Positions 1-8,041 are shown, numbered from the stretch's first letter. The stretch: 64,000 bases of DNA from Muricoccus harenae (GCF_009848505.1 NZ_WWDL01000006.1:1-64000), one strand, 5' to 3'. Made by a program: numbers and translations. Notes: a model not told the origin generated them from the letters alone.

Positions 1-136
1 TCATCGGGTCCTCGGCCGGTCAGGGGTGGGAGCGTCGCAACTCCACCCTAGCCGCCAGGTCCGATGGCCACCCAAGCCCTAAATCCCGGCCGAAACCGGA
101 TTTTCCACCACCTCCGCGGACGTTACCTACAGCCTC

Positions 137-538
137 GTGAATGGTAACGGAGTAGTCCTCGTGCGGAGTACCGTCACCCGCCACTCCGGGCCGCCCCGCT
201 GGGCCAAGTTCCGTGCCGAGGCAGCACAGGTGAATAGCTGGCTGGACACTCATCAAGACGATTTGCTGAACCCGAGTGTGGCCGCGTCAGCCAATGCTCT
301 CTGCGCGATGCTGGTGGTCACAGCGGATCCGCATGCTGAAGATTTGAGTATGCCGGCATTTGTTGGTCTCGGGATCCCTCCAAGGGACTTGACCGGCTGG
401 TACGAGCTGCTGTCGCTCGCCGAGTGGATGGCTCTGTATCACGACGCTGACACTTCCGCTCAGGCGCCGGCCGCGCCGGAGGTGGTCCTCAAGGACATCG
501 CTATACCGAAGCTGAAACGTCGCGGCGGCGATAACTAG
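137..538 (+). CDS. Hypothetical protein, 133 aa
   Basis: I do not recognise this gene. It encodes a soluble-looking 133-residue protein with no signal peptide or membrane segment. The middle is mixed Ala/Leu-rich helix and the last 12 residues are basic (KLKRR), possibly nucleic-acid binding. The ATG is not preceded by a clear ribosome-binding site, so the start is uncertain. It is the leftmost gene of an accessory block that also contains XRE regulators and a phage remnant, so a phage or island origin is likely. The composition is protein-like and its codon use resembles its neighbours. Confidence 0.5.
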   Translation: MNGNGVVLVRSTVTRHSGPPRWAKFRAEAAQVNSWLDTHQDDLLNPSVAASANALCAMLVVTADPHAEDLSMPAFVGLGIPPRDLTGWYELLSLAEWMALYHDADTSAQAPAAPEVVLKDIAIPKLKRRGGDN

Positions 539-612
539 CTTTGGTAGCCCGGGAAACCGGGCTCACTAAGGAAGACGAAGCAATGCGTAAGGGCACGCCC
601 GGGTTCCAAAGC

Positions 613-810
613 TCAAGGCCAGGGCGGAGGGTGATGAGCGACGTGACGCATCATTCCAGCGGGGCGCCGTAGTGCCATTTGAGCGGCGGTGACGGCGATT
701 AGCCGCCTCTTTCCTGCAGGTTGCACGTTGGGTGCGTCAAGTTGACGCACCTTCTCCTCCGTCAGCCGCACCCACTCCGCGATGTGGTCCGGCCGCTCCT
801 GCGGACTCAA
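613..810 (-). CDS. Small hypothetical protein, 65 aa
   Basis: Unrecognised small gene overlapping the 3' end of the XRE-like gene upstream of it by 74 bases in another frame. The first 45 residues are protein-like (charged helices, an ERPDHIAEW start); the last 15 are His/Pro-rich and less convincing. It may be a genuine translationally coupled small protein or the tail of the neighbouring gene displaced by a frameshift. The second idea is attractive because the neighbouring XRE protein loses family character exactly where the overlap begins. Confidence 0.3.
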   Translation of the reverse strand: MSPQERPDHIAEWVRLTEEKVRQLDAPNVQPAGKRRLIAVTAAQMALRRPAGMMRHVAHHPPPWP

Positions 811-967
811 GGGCGGCGCGGATGGCCGCGCGCGCCGACTGGAATGATCGGGAGCGCTCCTCCTCCAGATTTTTGAGCGTCCGGGAAGCGATGGTGGCCG
901 GAATAACCAGATCCGGCCTATCCCAGTCCAGCAGCACGCGTGCTTGGCGCCATTGTTCAGCGCTCAC
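737..967 (-). CDS. Very small XRE-like DNA-binding protein
   Basis: A 76-residue relative of the short helix-turn-helix proteins at 964-1194 and 2358-2624. It keeps the family opening (MSAEQWRQARVLLDW) and the closing helix (AIRAALESAG), but the central helix-turn-helix is weaker than in its two neighbours. The GTG start overlaps the stop of the upstream XRE gene (GTGA), so the two are probably translated together. Family members are usually autoregulators or phage/island repressors; the target is unknown. The residues after about 58 look non-homologous and overlap another reading frame, so the 3' end may be frameshifted. Confidence 0.5.
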   Translation of the reverse strand: MSAEQWRQARVLLDWDRPDLVIPATIASRTLKNLEEERSRSFQSARAAIRAALESAGAAGPHRGVGAADGGEGAST

Positions 968-1194
968 GAGACAGATTTCGCCAGGCTCACGCTGGATGCG
1001 CCCCCATTTTCCGAGGTGAACTCCACGCCTGCGCTCTCAAGCGCGCCACGTATCATCCGCCGGCTGAGGGAGGGAAGCATCTCGCCGTCCTCGAACCGCT
1101 TAATAGCCGTTGCCATCAACCCGGCGCGCTTTCCCAGTGCACGCATACTAAGGCCCAGCGCTGTCCGCGCCGTCCGGCACTGCATCGGTGTCAT
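964..1194 (-). CDS. XRE-family transcriptional regulator, 76 aa
   Basis: A single-domain Cro/C1-type helix-turn-helix protein. Residues 3-45 carry the typical pattern (MQCRTARTALGLSMRALGKRAG, read here as two helices and a recognition helix, then IKRFEDGE), followed by the family's closing stretch (IRGALESAGVEFTSENGG). A strong ribosome-binding site (GAGGAGG) lies seven bases before the ATG on the minus strand. It overlaps the next XRE-like gene by four bases, forming a two-gene unit. Such proteins bind DNA as dimers and usually repress their own promoter; no operator was found upstream of this copy. Confidence 0.7.
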   Translation of the reverse strand: MTPMQCRTARTALGLSMRALGKRAGLMATAIKRFEDGEMLPSLSRRMIRGALESAGVEFTSENGGASSVSLAKSVS

Positions 1195-1426
1195 TGCGGT
1201 TCCTCCTCAAGACCTTCGTCCCTGCCGGTCCGGACGACGGAAGCCGCGCCGAAGACAACGGGGCCAGGAACGAGGATTTTTAGGCGGGGGTTGCTACCAA
1301 GAGCCTGCCGCCAGTCGATCAGACGTCGTTCTTCAAACGCGCGTTCGCCGAGCCCTTAGTCTTAGGAATAATGCCCCGGCCGTTTTGAGGGCGACGCCAC
1401 ACCGGGGACTGCTGTTGCGGCAGCGC

Positions 1427-1528
1427 TCACAACGACTTCCGCAGCCTGACCCCGGGCCCTTCGCCGTTCTCATCCGCGAAGATTACGCGTGCAGCCTCCA
1501 GGGCGGCACGGATGGCGGCTGTGGCTAA
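1427..1528 (-). pseudogene. C-terminal fragment of an XRE regulator
   Basis: Directly downstream of panB, and overlapping its stop by a few bases in another frame, the minus strand encodes the tail of a further XRE-family protein: AIRAALEAARVIFADENG, then GPGVRLRKSL and a stop. This closely parallels the end of the intact regulator at 2358-2624. No helix-turn-helix portion or start codon precedes it; that space is occupied by panB. The likeliest history is recombination between XRE copies, or insertion of panB into such a gene. Confidence 0.6.
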
Positions 1529-2361
1529 TTCGACGCCTTCGCGCGCGCCGGACGAAAGCAATGCTCTGGCCCAGGAAAGCGACGCGCTTGTACGTCACTT
1601 GCATAGGCAGCAGCAGCATCTCCGATCATGCCGCCCAACTCGGCATACCGGCGGACAAAGCGGGGGGTGAAGTCGCTAAAGAGCCCCAGCACGTCCTCAG
1701 AAACCAGGATCTGCCCGTCGCAGGACGGCGACGCGCCAATACCAATGGTCGGCACGGGCAGATCGGTGGAGATGGCAGCTGCTACGGGCTCCAGTGTGCC
1801 CTCCAGCACAATCGCGAACGCCCCCGCCTCCGCCACCGCACGCGCGTCTGCAGCCACGTGGGCTGCCTCCTCCTCAGATCGCCCGGCAGCGCGAAAGCCG
1901 CCGGCGACATGCACCGCCTGCGGCATCAGGCCGACATGCCCGCAGACCGGAATGCCCCGCTGGATTAGGAAGCGAATGGTTGCGGCCATCTCCTCGCCGC
2001 CCTCCAGCTTCACTCCGGATGCGCCTGTCTCCGCCATAACGCGTGCGGCGCTGCGGAATGCCTGCTCGGGGCTTTCCTGGTAACTGCCGAAGGGTAGATC
2101 CACCAGCACACAGGCGGTTTCGCTGCCTCTGACCACAGCAGCTCCATGGTTGATCATCATGTCGAGCGTCACCGGCAAGGTGCTGTCGAAGCCATACAGC
2201 ACCATCCCCAGTGAATCGCCCACGAGCAGGATATCGACGTGAGGATCGAGGGCCCGAGCCATAGGTGTCGTGTAGGCCGTCAGGCACACGAGCGGCGTTC
2301 CACCCTTCCTGGCCTGGATCGCGGGGACGGTCAGTCTCTTGCCGCGTACCGGAGTGCTCAT
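1525..2361 (-). CDS. panB: 3-methyl-2-oxobutanoate hydroxymethyltransferase
   Basis: Ketopantoate hydroxymethyltransferase, the first committed step of pantothenate (vitamin B5/CoA) synthesis. It transfers a one-carbon unit from methylene-tetrahydrofolate to 2-ketoisovalerate in the cytoplasm. The length (278 aa) and the whole fold match the family. The metal ligands are visible as Asp49 (GDSLG) and Asp88 (VDLPFG), with the substrate-binding Lys118/Glu120 (VKLEGG) and the HVGLMPQ segment. The ATG overlaps the stop of the XRE gene at 2358-2624 (ATGA), so the two are translationally coupled. panC is not adjacent. The gene sits within accessory DNA, so it may be an extra copy. The last eight residues after the usual CFR ending are unusual and run into an XRE fragment. 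Confidence 0.93.
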   Translation of the reverse strand: MSTPVRGKRLTVPAIQARKGGTPLVCLTAYTTPMARALDPHVDILLVGDSLGMVLYGFDSTLPVTLDMMINHGAAVVRGSETACVLVDLPFGSYQESPEQAFRSAARVMAETGASGVKLEGGEEMAATIRFLIQRGIPVCGHVGLMPQAVHVAGGFRAAGRSEEEAAHVAADARAVAEAGAFAIVLEGTLEPVAAAISTDLPVPTIGIGASPSCDGQILVSEDVLGLFSDFTPRFVRRYAELGGMIGDAAAAYASDVQARRFPGPEHCFRPARAKASN

Positions 2362-2624
2362 GATGAAGTTCCTTTCAAACGCACCCCCGCCCCACCGCCG
2401 TTCTCCGCGATGAACTCTACGCCGGCCGCCTCTAGGGCAGTGCGGATGGCGGTTGATGTAGAAGCCCGTGGCTCTGCCTCTCGCCCCTCAAACCGCATAA
2501 TCGTCCGCTTCGGAATGCCAGAAGCTTCCGCGAGCTGATCACGTGACCAGTCCAGCAGTCCTCGGGCCGCCCGCGACTGCTCGGGCGTAATGTCGCTTAA
2601 AGCGACGATTCCGCTTGCTGCCAT
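2358..2624 (-). CDS. XRE-family regulator coupled to panB
   Basis: An 88-residue Cro/C1-type helix-turn-helix protein. Residues 12-55 form the DNA-binding domain ([20 protein letters not shown], then [13 protein letters not shown]), followed by [20 protein letters not shown], the conserved tail of these small alphaproteobacterial regulators. It is the first gene of a two-gene operon with panB, overlapping it by four bases. Two 15-bp palindromes, one before the start codon and one inside the first codons, look like its own operators. Repression of itself and of panB is therefore likely, though this is inference from layout. Confidence 0.8.
   Translation of the reverse strand: MAASGIVALSDITPEQSRAARGLLDWSRDQLAEASGIPKRTIMRFEGREAEPRASTSTAIRTALEAAGVEFIAENGGGAGVRLKGTSS
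2592..2606. promoter_or_regulatory. Candidate operator inside XRE gene start
   Basis: GTCGCTTAAAGCGAC is a perfect 7+7 inverted repeat around one central base. It lies within the first codons of the XRE regulator (start codon at 2624). It matches the palindrome at 2636-2650 at most half-site positions, and the centres are 44 bases apart, close to four helical turns. Binding by the XRE dimer encoded here is inferred. Confidence 0.55.
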
Positions 2625-2635
2625 GCCAGGAGAGT

Positions 2636-2650
2636 GTCACTAATAGCGAC
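2636..2650. promoter_or_regulatory. Candidate operator upstream of XRE-panB
   Basis: GTCACTAATAGCGAC sits about 12 bases upstream of the XRE start codon on the minus strand, where a promoter or leader would be expected. It is an imperfect inverted repeat sharing the GTC(A/G)CT...AGCGAC half sites of the second copy at 2592-2606. The pair is best explained as an autoregulatory operator. Confidence 0.55.
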
Positions 2651-2900
2651 GTTTAGCAAGGAGCGAACGGCCGAGCGAGCGGCTGGTACCCGCGCGCCTG
2701 GCCTGACCGCAAACCTGATGCTGGAGCATCCGGATCATGGCTAACTGCGCCCATATCACGCTGAGCTTGGGCGAGAGCACCACCGTGTCAGGGAGGTGGG
2801 CTTACCTGCCGCGGCAGACCACTCCTTTGGTAAGGGAGAGGTCCGGGATTCATTCCTCTCCGCCGGCCAGCTTGCCCGAGAGCATTGACTTCGGAGGGCA

Positions 2901-3580
2901 ATGCTCTCCCCTTCCCTCCGCGCCCGCATTGCGGCCGAGCTGGAACGCCTGATCGCAAACTCTGCGGCCGAGAGAGTCGGAGAACTGCAGCGCCTGTCGA
3001 CCATCACCGGGTTGGCCGTCGCTGATCTGCAAGAGCTCGGCTCCGGGGCCCGAGCCATGTCCGGGGTGGAGCTCGATAACTTCACGGACAGTGTGCAGGA
3101 ACTGCAGAACGCGATGGGCGAGGGCGCGTCGGGCGAGAACAAGAACATCGTCGCGCTGTTCCGGAAGATGAGGATCCCGCTGACGGAGATGCGGAATGGT
3201 CGGCGCGAGGTGCGCAGCCTCGCAAGTGTCCTGCCCCAGCTGGCCGATGCCTTCCAGAACACTCAGGATCCGCCCCGGAGCTCGGTGAAGGCCAGAGCCG
3301 GATGGGCGGCCGGGCTCGCAATCTCTACCAAGCACCGGCGATCGATCCCGACACCGGGCAGTCGGCCTTCCGGCCAATGTCCTTCGGCGGCGCAGAGCGG
3401 CAGCCGCTGCCGAGCCTCTGGGGGCCGTCGTCGGTACCGGGAGGGAGCCGCGACGGTAAGCACCGGCTGGAGGTGGAATTCCTGAACACGCCTCCGGGGA
3501 CGCGGGTGAGGACGGAGAGCAGCGGTAGCGCGGACCGCTTCCCCACCCTCAGCGTGGGCTACGCGCGCATGGGCATCGGC
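2901..3580 (+). pseudogene. Decayed phage tail tape-measure gene
   Basis: Two pieces of a phage tail tape-measure protein in different frames. From 2901 to about 3270 there is an internal piece with the typical pattern (TGLAVADLQELGSGARAMSG ... EVRSLASVLPQLADAF-like text). From about 3302 in another frame comes the characteristic C-terminus (LEVEFLNTPPGTRVRTESSG, then a VGYAR-like ending). The hydrophobic centre and the N-terminus are missing, and the junction needs a deletion or frameshift. A full tape measure is usually 600 residues or more. This marks the left accessory block as a prophage remnant. Confidence 0.65.
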
Positions 3581-3582
3581 CG

Positions 3583-3870
3583 ATGGCGGACCTTTCCGAA
3601 TACTCCGACCCAACGGGAGTGCGGATCTCGGCCGACATGGCCGTCTTCCGGATCATGATCGCGCGGCTCTGGACGTGGCTGGCGTCCACCGCGCCAGACC
3701 CCCACGGCTTCCTGCAGACCGAGCTCGGCAAGATGACGGACCTGGTCATGCTTCATGATGTCATCACCACCGGCCCGCCTGAATACGCCGGCGCCGCGCA
3801 GGAGAGAGCCGTGGCGAAGATCCAGCATGTGATGAAGCTCGCAGAGGATCTGCTCCCGCTCAAAGGGTGA
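3583..3870 (+). CDS. Hypothetical protein, 95 aa
   Basis: A soluble 95-residue protein of unknown function, largely helical, rich in Met and Leu, with no signal peptide. It follows the tape-measure remnant immediately and could belong to the same degraded prophage. The ATG at 3583 is taken because the preceding reading frame is the phage pseudogene and the protein-like composition begins here. No catalytic or binding motif is visible. Confidence 0.55.
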   Translation: MADLSEYSDPTGVRISADMAVFRIMIARLWTWLASTAPDPHGFLQTELGKMTDLVMLHDVITTGPPEYAGAAQERAVAKIQHVMKLAEDLLPLKG

Positions 3871-4003
3871 TGGCGGGTTCTGCTAAGCCCTCGCGTTTGT
3901 GTCCCGCCCCCGGAGCGGAATTCGAGTGAGGAAGTACCGCTGGCAGGCTTAGTGTTCCGCAGGAAGAAATGCCGACAACGAGGCGACCCTGAGGAGACTG
4001 GCG

Positions 4004-4132
4004 ATGGGTAAACTCAGCCGGGAACAACGCTTCGACATGAGGGTGCTGGCGGTGGTCGCGCTGCTCCTCATGGTCACCGCGATCATCATGCTCACGGTTG
4101 CCAGTGACCTATTCTGGACGGCAGTTGGGTAG
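4004..4132 (+). CDS. Small single-helix membrane protein, 42 aa
   Basis: A short gene with a good ribosome-binding site (GAGGAG at 3991, seven bases before the ATG). The product has a charged N-terminus (MGKLSREQRFDMR), then about 20 uninterrupted hydrophobic residues (VLAVVALLLMVTAIIMLTVA), then a short tail with Trp. This predicts a one-pass inner-membrane miniprotein. Function is unknown. It could be a phage holin-like or toxin-like peptide given the prophage remnant next door, but nothing proves that. Confidence 0.5.
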   Translation: MGKLSREQRFDMRVLAVVALLLMVTAIIMLTVASDLFWTAVG

Positions 4133-4305
4133 GCGCGGCGGCAGCCGGGTCCGAGCAGTCTGAGGAGCCGGGAAAGGTGAAGGGGGTAACGAGACGTCAC
4201 CCCGCTGTTCACGCCGAGCCGACAAGGTAACCGAGGTGAATGTTACACCACAGCGGCGCCTCTAGGGCCTGCACCAGGTAACAGCGAACTTCAGGAACTT
4301 CCCTC

Positions 4306-4518
4306 ATGGCTACGGCCCGGCCTCCAAAAGGCTATGCCCGCCTTCTCCTGGTGGAGGGCATGGCGGACCCGCAATCAGACCACTGGGCGCGGGTCCTCGT
4401 TGAGTACGAGACAGCGCACGGCATCAAATCGACTGTGCTCTCGCCGGAGCGCGCCAAGGAACTCGGCCTGTTCGATGCACATTGGCGGAAGCAGCTTGTT
4501 CCCATCCCGACGCCCTAG
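4306..4518 (+). CDS. Hypothetical protein, 70 aa
   Basis: A 70-residue soluble protein starting MATARPPKGYARLLLVEGMA, with a central helix and an acidic/basic mix. I do not recognise the family. The ATG follows AACTTCCCTC without a strong ribosome-binding site. It lies in the accessory block between the prophage remnant and tRNA-Arg. Confidence 0.4.
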   Translation: MATARPPKGYARLLLVEGMADPQSDHWARVLVEYETAHGIKSTVLSPERAKELGLFDAHWRKQLVPIPTP

Positions 4519-4548
4519 GTCTGTCTTGCTGCAACTGATACCGCGATC

Positions 4549-4755
4549 TCAGCGCGGCCGCGGACCTCGCCCGAGTTCTGCCTGGGCAGCCTCATAGGCA
4601 TCCTGGGCGCTGCGGTAGCTCCCGGCACTCGTCCTGAAGGTCTGATCATCCCTGGTAAGACGCCAGCCCCAGCCGGCTGAACCCGGCCCTCTGCGCTCCA
4701 CGACGATCTCTGGGGCTGATGACGTCGGCAGAAAGTGGTGGGGGGTGACGTTCAT
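4549..4755 (-). CDS. Hypothetical protein, 68 aa
   Basis: A 68-residue protein whose centre (EIVVERRGPGSAGWGWRLTR, then RTSAGSYRSAQDAYEAAQAE) resembles the short repeat-type domains in which a beta hairpin reads a 'GWGWRL' strand followed by an 'AYRSAQDAYEAA' helix. Similar small proteins are common orphan genes in Roseomonas-like genomes, but I cannot name the family with confidence. It is the last gene before tRNA-Arg. Confidence 0.45.
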   Translation of the reverse strand: MNVTPHHFLPTSSAPEIVVERRGPGSAGWGWRLTRDDQTFRTSAGSYRSAQDAYEAAQAELGRGPRPR

Positions 4756-4856
4756 CGCTGCACTCTCAACGGCAAGGCGGACCCGCTTTCAGCCAGTAAG
4801 GATGGGTCCGCAAAAGGTCCGCAAACTGCCTGGACTGCTGCGAGCCCTTAAAAAAG

Positions 4857-4933
4857 TGGTGTCCCCGGCGGGATTCGAACCCACGGCCCCGGGATTAGGA
4901 ATCCCGTGCTCTATCCTGCTGAGCTACGGAGAC
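4857..4933 (-). tRNA. tRNA-Arg (anticodon CCT)
   Basis: Cloverleaf on the minus strand. The acceptor arms are GTCTCCG and CGGGGAC, there is a D arm (GCTC...GAGC), the anticodon stem CGGGA/TCCCG encloses loop TTCCTAA (anticodon CCT), and the T arm carries GGGTTCGAATCCC. CCA is encoded (4857-4859). Its 3' end points toward the accessory block at 1-4.8 kb, the usual orientation for an element integrated at a tRNA gene. Confidence 0.95.
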
Positions 4934-5019
4934 GAGCCATCCTCACTTTAGCGCCCAGCCTCCGGCCGGCAAAGCCCTGACCCCTTGAGCCTGGCCGCAA
5001 ACCGGCCTCCACTCCCGCC

Positions 5020-5970
5020 ATGCCGCAAGATCCCCGCCTCGACCCCGCCATGGCCGCTTTCACCGACATGATGGCCACCCGCGCCGCCGGTCTCCCGCCG
5101 CAGCGGCTGGAACGCCCGCTCGATGCGTCCCGTGCCGTGAACGATGCCCTGAACATGACTTTGTCCAGCCCCAAGCCCCGCATGGAGGAGAGTGCCGAGA
5201 AGTGGCTCCCCGTTCGCGGCCGCCGTCTGCTCTGCCGCCTTCACCGCCCCCGCACGGATGCGCGGCTGCCTGTCCTGATCTACCTGCATGGCGGCGGCTG
5301 GGTGTGGAACAGCATCGACACGCATGACCCGCTGATGCGCAGCTATGCCGCGGGCGCCGGCTGCGCCGTGATCGGCCCGGATTATGCCCTTAGCCCCGAA
5401 GCCGCCTTCCCCCAGGCGCTGGAGGAGGTGGCGGCCGTTGCCCGCTGGGTCGCCGCGCATGGCGCCGAATGGGGGCTGGACGGTACGCGCATCGTGCTCG
5501 GTGGCGATTCCGCCGGCGCCAACCTGGCGCTGGGCACGGCGCTGCTGCTGCGCCAGTCGGACCCCACGCTGCAACTGCGTGGGCTGCTGCTGAACTACGG
5601 TGTCTTCGACGACCGGATGGCCACGCCCAGCTATGCCGAATTCGCCGACGGCTACGGCCTGACGCGGGAGAAGATGCGCTTCTACTGGGATTGCTACGCG
5701 CCCAATCCGGCGGATCGACTCTCCCCCTTCGCCGCACCGGCCCGGGCCGATCTGCGTGGCCTGCCACCCTGCCTGATACAGATCGCCGAGCTGGACGTGC
5801 TGTCCGACGAGAATCGTGACATGGCCGCCGCCTTGCGTGCCGCGGGCGTATCTGTGGAGGACGAAACCTTCCCCGGCACCGTCCACGGCTTCCTGCGGGC
5901 GCGGGACCATGTCCCGGCTGCGCGGCGCGCCATTGATGCCGCATCGGCCTGGCTGAAGCGGACGGTCTGA
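5020..5970 (+). CDS. Alpha/beta hydrolase, HSL (esterase/lipase) family
   Basis: A 316-residue cytoplasmic esterase of the hormone-sensitive-lipase group, hydrolysing small carboxylic esters. The oxyanion-hole motif HGGGW is at residues 90-94, the nucleophile elbow GDSAG (Ser164) at 162-166, the acid is probably Asp258 (AELDVL), and the base is His288 (TVHGF). The substrate is unknown. It converges on the proline iminopeptidase gene at 5998. No strong ribosome-binding site precedes the first ATG, so a slightly later start is possible. Confidence 0.85.
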   Translation: MPQDPRLDPAMAAFTDMMATRAAGLPPQRLERPLDASRAVNDALNMTLSSPKPRMEESAEKWLPVRGRRLLCRLHRPRTDARLPVLIYLHGGGWVWNSIDTHDPLMRSYAAGAGCAVIGPDYALSPEAAFPQALEEVAAVARWVAAHGAEWGLDGTRIVLGGDSAGANLALGTALLLRQSDPTLQLRGLLLNYGVFDDRMATPSYAEFADGYGLTREKMRFYWDCYAPNPADRLSPFAAPARADLRGLPPCLIQIAELDVLSDENRDMAAALRAAGVSVEDETFPGTVHGFLRARDHVPAARRAIDAASAWLKRTV

Positions 5971-5997
5971 GGCGGACCGCCGGAGCCGGGCCGGCCG

Positions 5998-6963
5998 CTA
6001 CCGCCGCCGGAAGCGTTCCACCGCTGAGACCAGGGCGGTCCGCACCCCAGGTTCCAGCGCCGAATGCCCGGCATCCGGCACAACGGTCAGCCGCGCCATG
6101 CGCCAGGCCTCGGCCAGCTCGAAAGCGGAGATTGGCGGGCAAACCATGTCGTAGCGCCCCTGCACGATCTCGGCTGGCACATGTGACAGACGGTGCATTC
6201 CCGCCAGCAGCCCCTCGGGTGGCAGGAAGAGGTTGTTGGCGAAATAATGCGCCTCGATCCGCGCAAGCCCGAGGGCAGAGCGGTCCTGCGCGAAGGAGGC
6301 GACCGTCTCAGGGCTCGGCATCAAGGTGCTGCACAGCCCTTCGTAATTGCTCCAGGACCGCGCGGCGGCCATGTGCACGGTGGGGTCCGGATCGGTCAGG
6401 CGGCGCAGATAGGCGCCGAGCAGGTCGCCCCGCTCCTCCGGCGGCACATGCTCGGCGAAGGAGGCCCAGGCATCGGGGAAGACGCGGCGGAGGCCGTAGA
6501 GGAACCAGTCCACCTCATCCGCCCGCCCGAGGAACACCCCGCGCAGCACGCAGCCCGCCACCCGGTCCGGATGCGCCTGGGCATAGGCCAGGGCGAGGGT
6601 CGATCCCCAGGAGCCGCCGAAGAGCAGCCAGCGTTCGATGCCCAGGAAGCGCCGCAGCGTCTCGATATCCTGCACCAGATGCGGCGTGGAGTTGTCCCGC
6701 AGCTCCCCCAGGGGGCGGGAGCGCCCGGCGCCGCGCTGGTCGAAGATGACCACGCGCCAGTGCAGCGGGTCGAAGAAGCGCCGATGCACGGCCCCGGCCC
6801 CGGCCCCGGGGCCGCCATGGAGGAAGAGCACGGGCTGCCCGCGCGGGTTTCCCACCTGCTCCCAGTACATGACATGCGCCGGCCCGCCTGCGCCGGCATG
6901 GGAAAGCGGCAGCAGTCCCGTCTCATAGGGTGCGATATCGGGGAAAAGGTCGCCACGCGGCAT
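5998..6963 (-). CDS. pip: Proline iminopeptidase (peptidase S33)
   Basis: Releases N-terminal proline from peptides in the cytoplasm. The 321-residue protein has the S33 features: HGGPG at residues 49-53, the nucleophile elbow GGSWGS (Ser118) at 116-121, DQRGAGRS at about 75-82, and a late GRYD...AGH pair supplying the acid and the histidine. I placed the start at the ATG giving MPRGDLFPDI, because the frame upstream is not conserved-looking and the family begins with 'LFP.I.PYETG'. Length agrees with the family (about 310-320). Confidence 0.9.
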   Translation of the reverse strand: MPRGDLFPDIAPYETGLLPLSHAGAGGPAHVMYWEQVGNPRGQPVLFLHGGPGAGAGAVHRRFFDPLHWRVVIFDQRGAGRSRPLGELRDNSTPHLVQDIETLRRFLGIERWLLFGGSWGSTLALAYAQAHPDRVAGCVLRGVFLGRADEVDWFLYGLRRVFPDAWASFAEHVPPEERGDLLGAYLRRLTDPDPTVHMAAARSWSNYEGLCSTLMPSPETVASFAQDRSALGLARIEAHYFANNLFLPPEGLLAGMHRLSHVPAEIVQGRYDMVCPPISAFELAEAWRMARLTVVPDAGHSALEPGVRTALVSAVERFRRR

Positions 6964-7073
6964 GGTCCCTCTTTGGCGCAAGCGATGGCCCGTGTGCAAC
7001 GGTCCGGCCAACCTGGGAGAGCCTTTTCCACAGCCCCTTCGCGCGGAGCCTTCGCGCACCTAACTTGTCATCG

Positions 7074-7874
7074 ATGCCACGTCCCATCCCCGGCCCGTTC
7101 GACGCCGCCCGGAACGGTCCCCAGCCGGGGCCGCGCGGCACTGGCGCGCGCCTGACGGAGGTTCGCTGCGCCGTCTGCGGCACCGAAAGCCGCCAGGCTC
7201 GCTTCCGCCCATTCCCACCCGAGGGCGCGCCGGACCTCGACCTGCGCCCCGGGGAGCCGCTGCGGAGCACCATGGCCTCCTGGCTGCAGCAATGCCCCCA
7301 TTGCAGCTATGTCGCGCCCGAGATCGCCCATGCCCATCCCGCTGCGATCGAGGCGGTGGGCACGGCGCCCTTCCGCGCCCTGATCGTCGATACCGCCCAT
7401 CCGCCGCTGGCCCGACGCTTCCTTGGCTATGCCTATGTGCTCGAGGAGACGGGCGCGTTGCATGCCGCCGCCGAGGCGACGCTGCAGGCGGCCTGGGCGG
7501 CGGATGATGCCCGTAAGCCTGATCTGGCCCGCGCCTGGCGGGGCGATGCCGTCGCCCTCTGGCGCGCCGGGCCACCGCTGGATGCGGAGCAGACCGTGCG
7601 CGTGGTCGATGCCCTCCGCCGCGCTGAGGCCTTCGAGGATGCCGGTGTCACCGCCGAGCAGCTCGCCGCCTCCCAGCCGCCCGAGGCGGTGGCGGGGGTG
7701 ATCGCGTTGGAGCTGCGGCTAATCGCCTTGCGGGATTCGGGTCGGCATACCGTCGCCAGCGCCTTGCCGCCGCCCGCGCGCAGGCCCCATGCCACCCATG
7801 GCAGCATCGCGAAGCGCAGCCAGGGCGGGGGCTGGTGGGACCGCCTGCGGCGTCTTTGGCGCCGAGACCGCTAG
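7074..7874 (+). CDS. Zinc-ribbon-like hypothetical protein
   Basis: A 266-residue protein of unknown function. Two CxxC pairs (CAVCG near residue 33 and CPHC near residue 76) could bind zinc. They are followed by a helical, TPR-like half rich in Ala/Leu, and a basic Trp/Arg C-terminus. The overall plan recalls DUF2225-type proteins, but I am not sure of that assignment. The ATG at 7074 was preferred over upstream candidates because residues before it overlap the promoter region of the divergent pip gene. Confidence 0.6.
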   Translation: MPRPIPGPFDAARNGPQPGPRGTGARLTEVRCAVCGTESRQARFRPFPPEGAPDLDLRPGEPLRSTMASWLQQCPHCSYVAPEIAHAHPAAIEAVGTAPFRALIVDTAHPPLARRFLGYAYVLEETGALHAAAEATLQAAWAADDARKPDLARAWRGDAVALWRAGPPLDAEQTVRVVDALRRAEAFEDAGVTAEQLAASQPPEAVAGVIALELRLIALRDSGRHTVASALPPPARRPHATHGSIAKRSQGGGWWDRLRRLWRRDR

Positions 7875-8007
7875 GGATTTTGGTGCCTCCCCGCGGCGAG
7901 GAGGTTCCGGGAGGGCTTTCAGCCCCGGGTGCCACGGGCTCTGCCGCCGGAAGAAGTCGTCACGGCGTCGGCGCACTGGAGCCCTTGCGAAGCCGCTCTG
8001 CGCCCGG

Positions 8008-8030
8008 TATGTTATGTTATAACGTAGATT
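8008..8030. promoter_or_regulatory. Zur-box-like operator
   Basis: TATGTTATGTTATAACGTAG contains the palindrome GTTATAAC (8016-8023) with partly matching flanks (ATGTTATAACGT). This closely resembles the alphaproteobacterial Zur consensus built on a GTTATAAC core. It lies 12-34 bases upstream of the zinc-binding-protein start, a position suited to repression. Zinc-responsive control is inferred from this match and from the product of the gene. Confidence 0.6.
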
Positions 8031-8041
8031 GAGGACTGAGG

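Noticed and set aside
3949-4212. An 87-codon minus-strand frame
   Set aside because: It is the antisense of the 42-residue membrane protein, which has the better ribosome-binding site and a clear helix.
4228-4260. A TGTTACACC sequence resembling the integrase arm repeats of the tRNA-Thr element
   Set aside because: Only nine bases agree, there is no att core nearby, and it lies 14 kb from the element.
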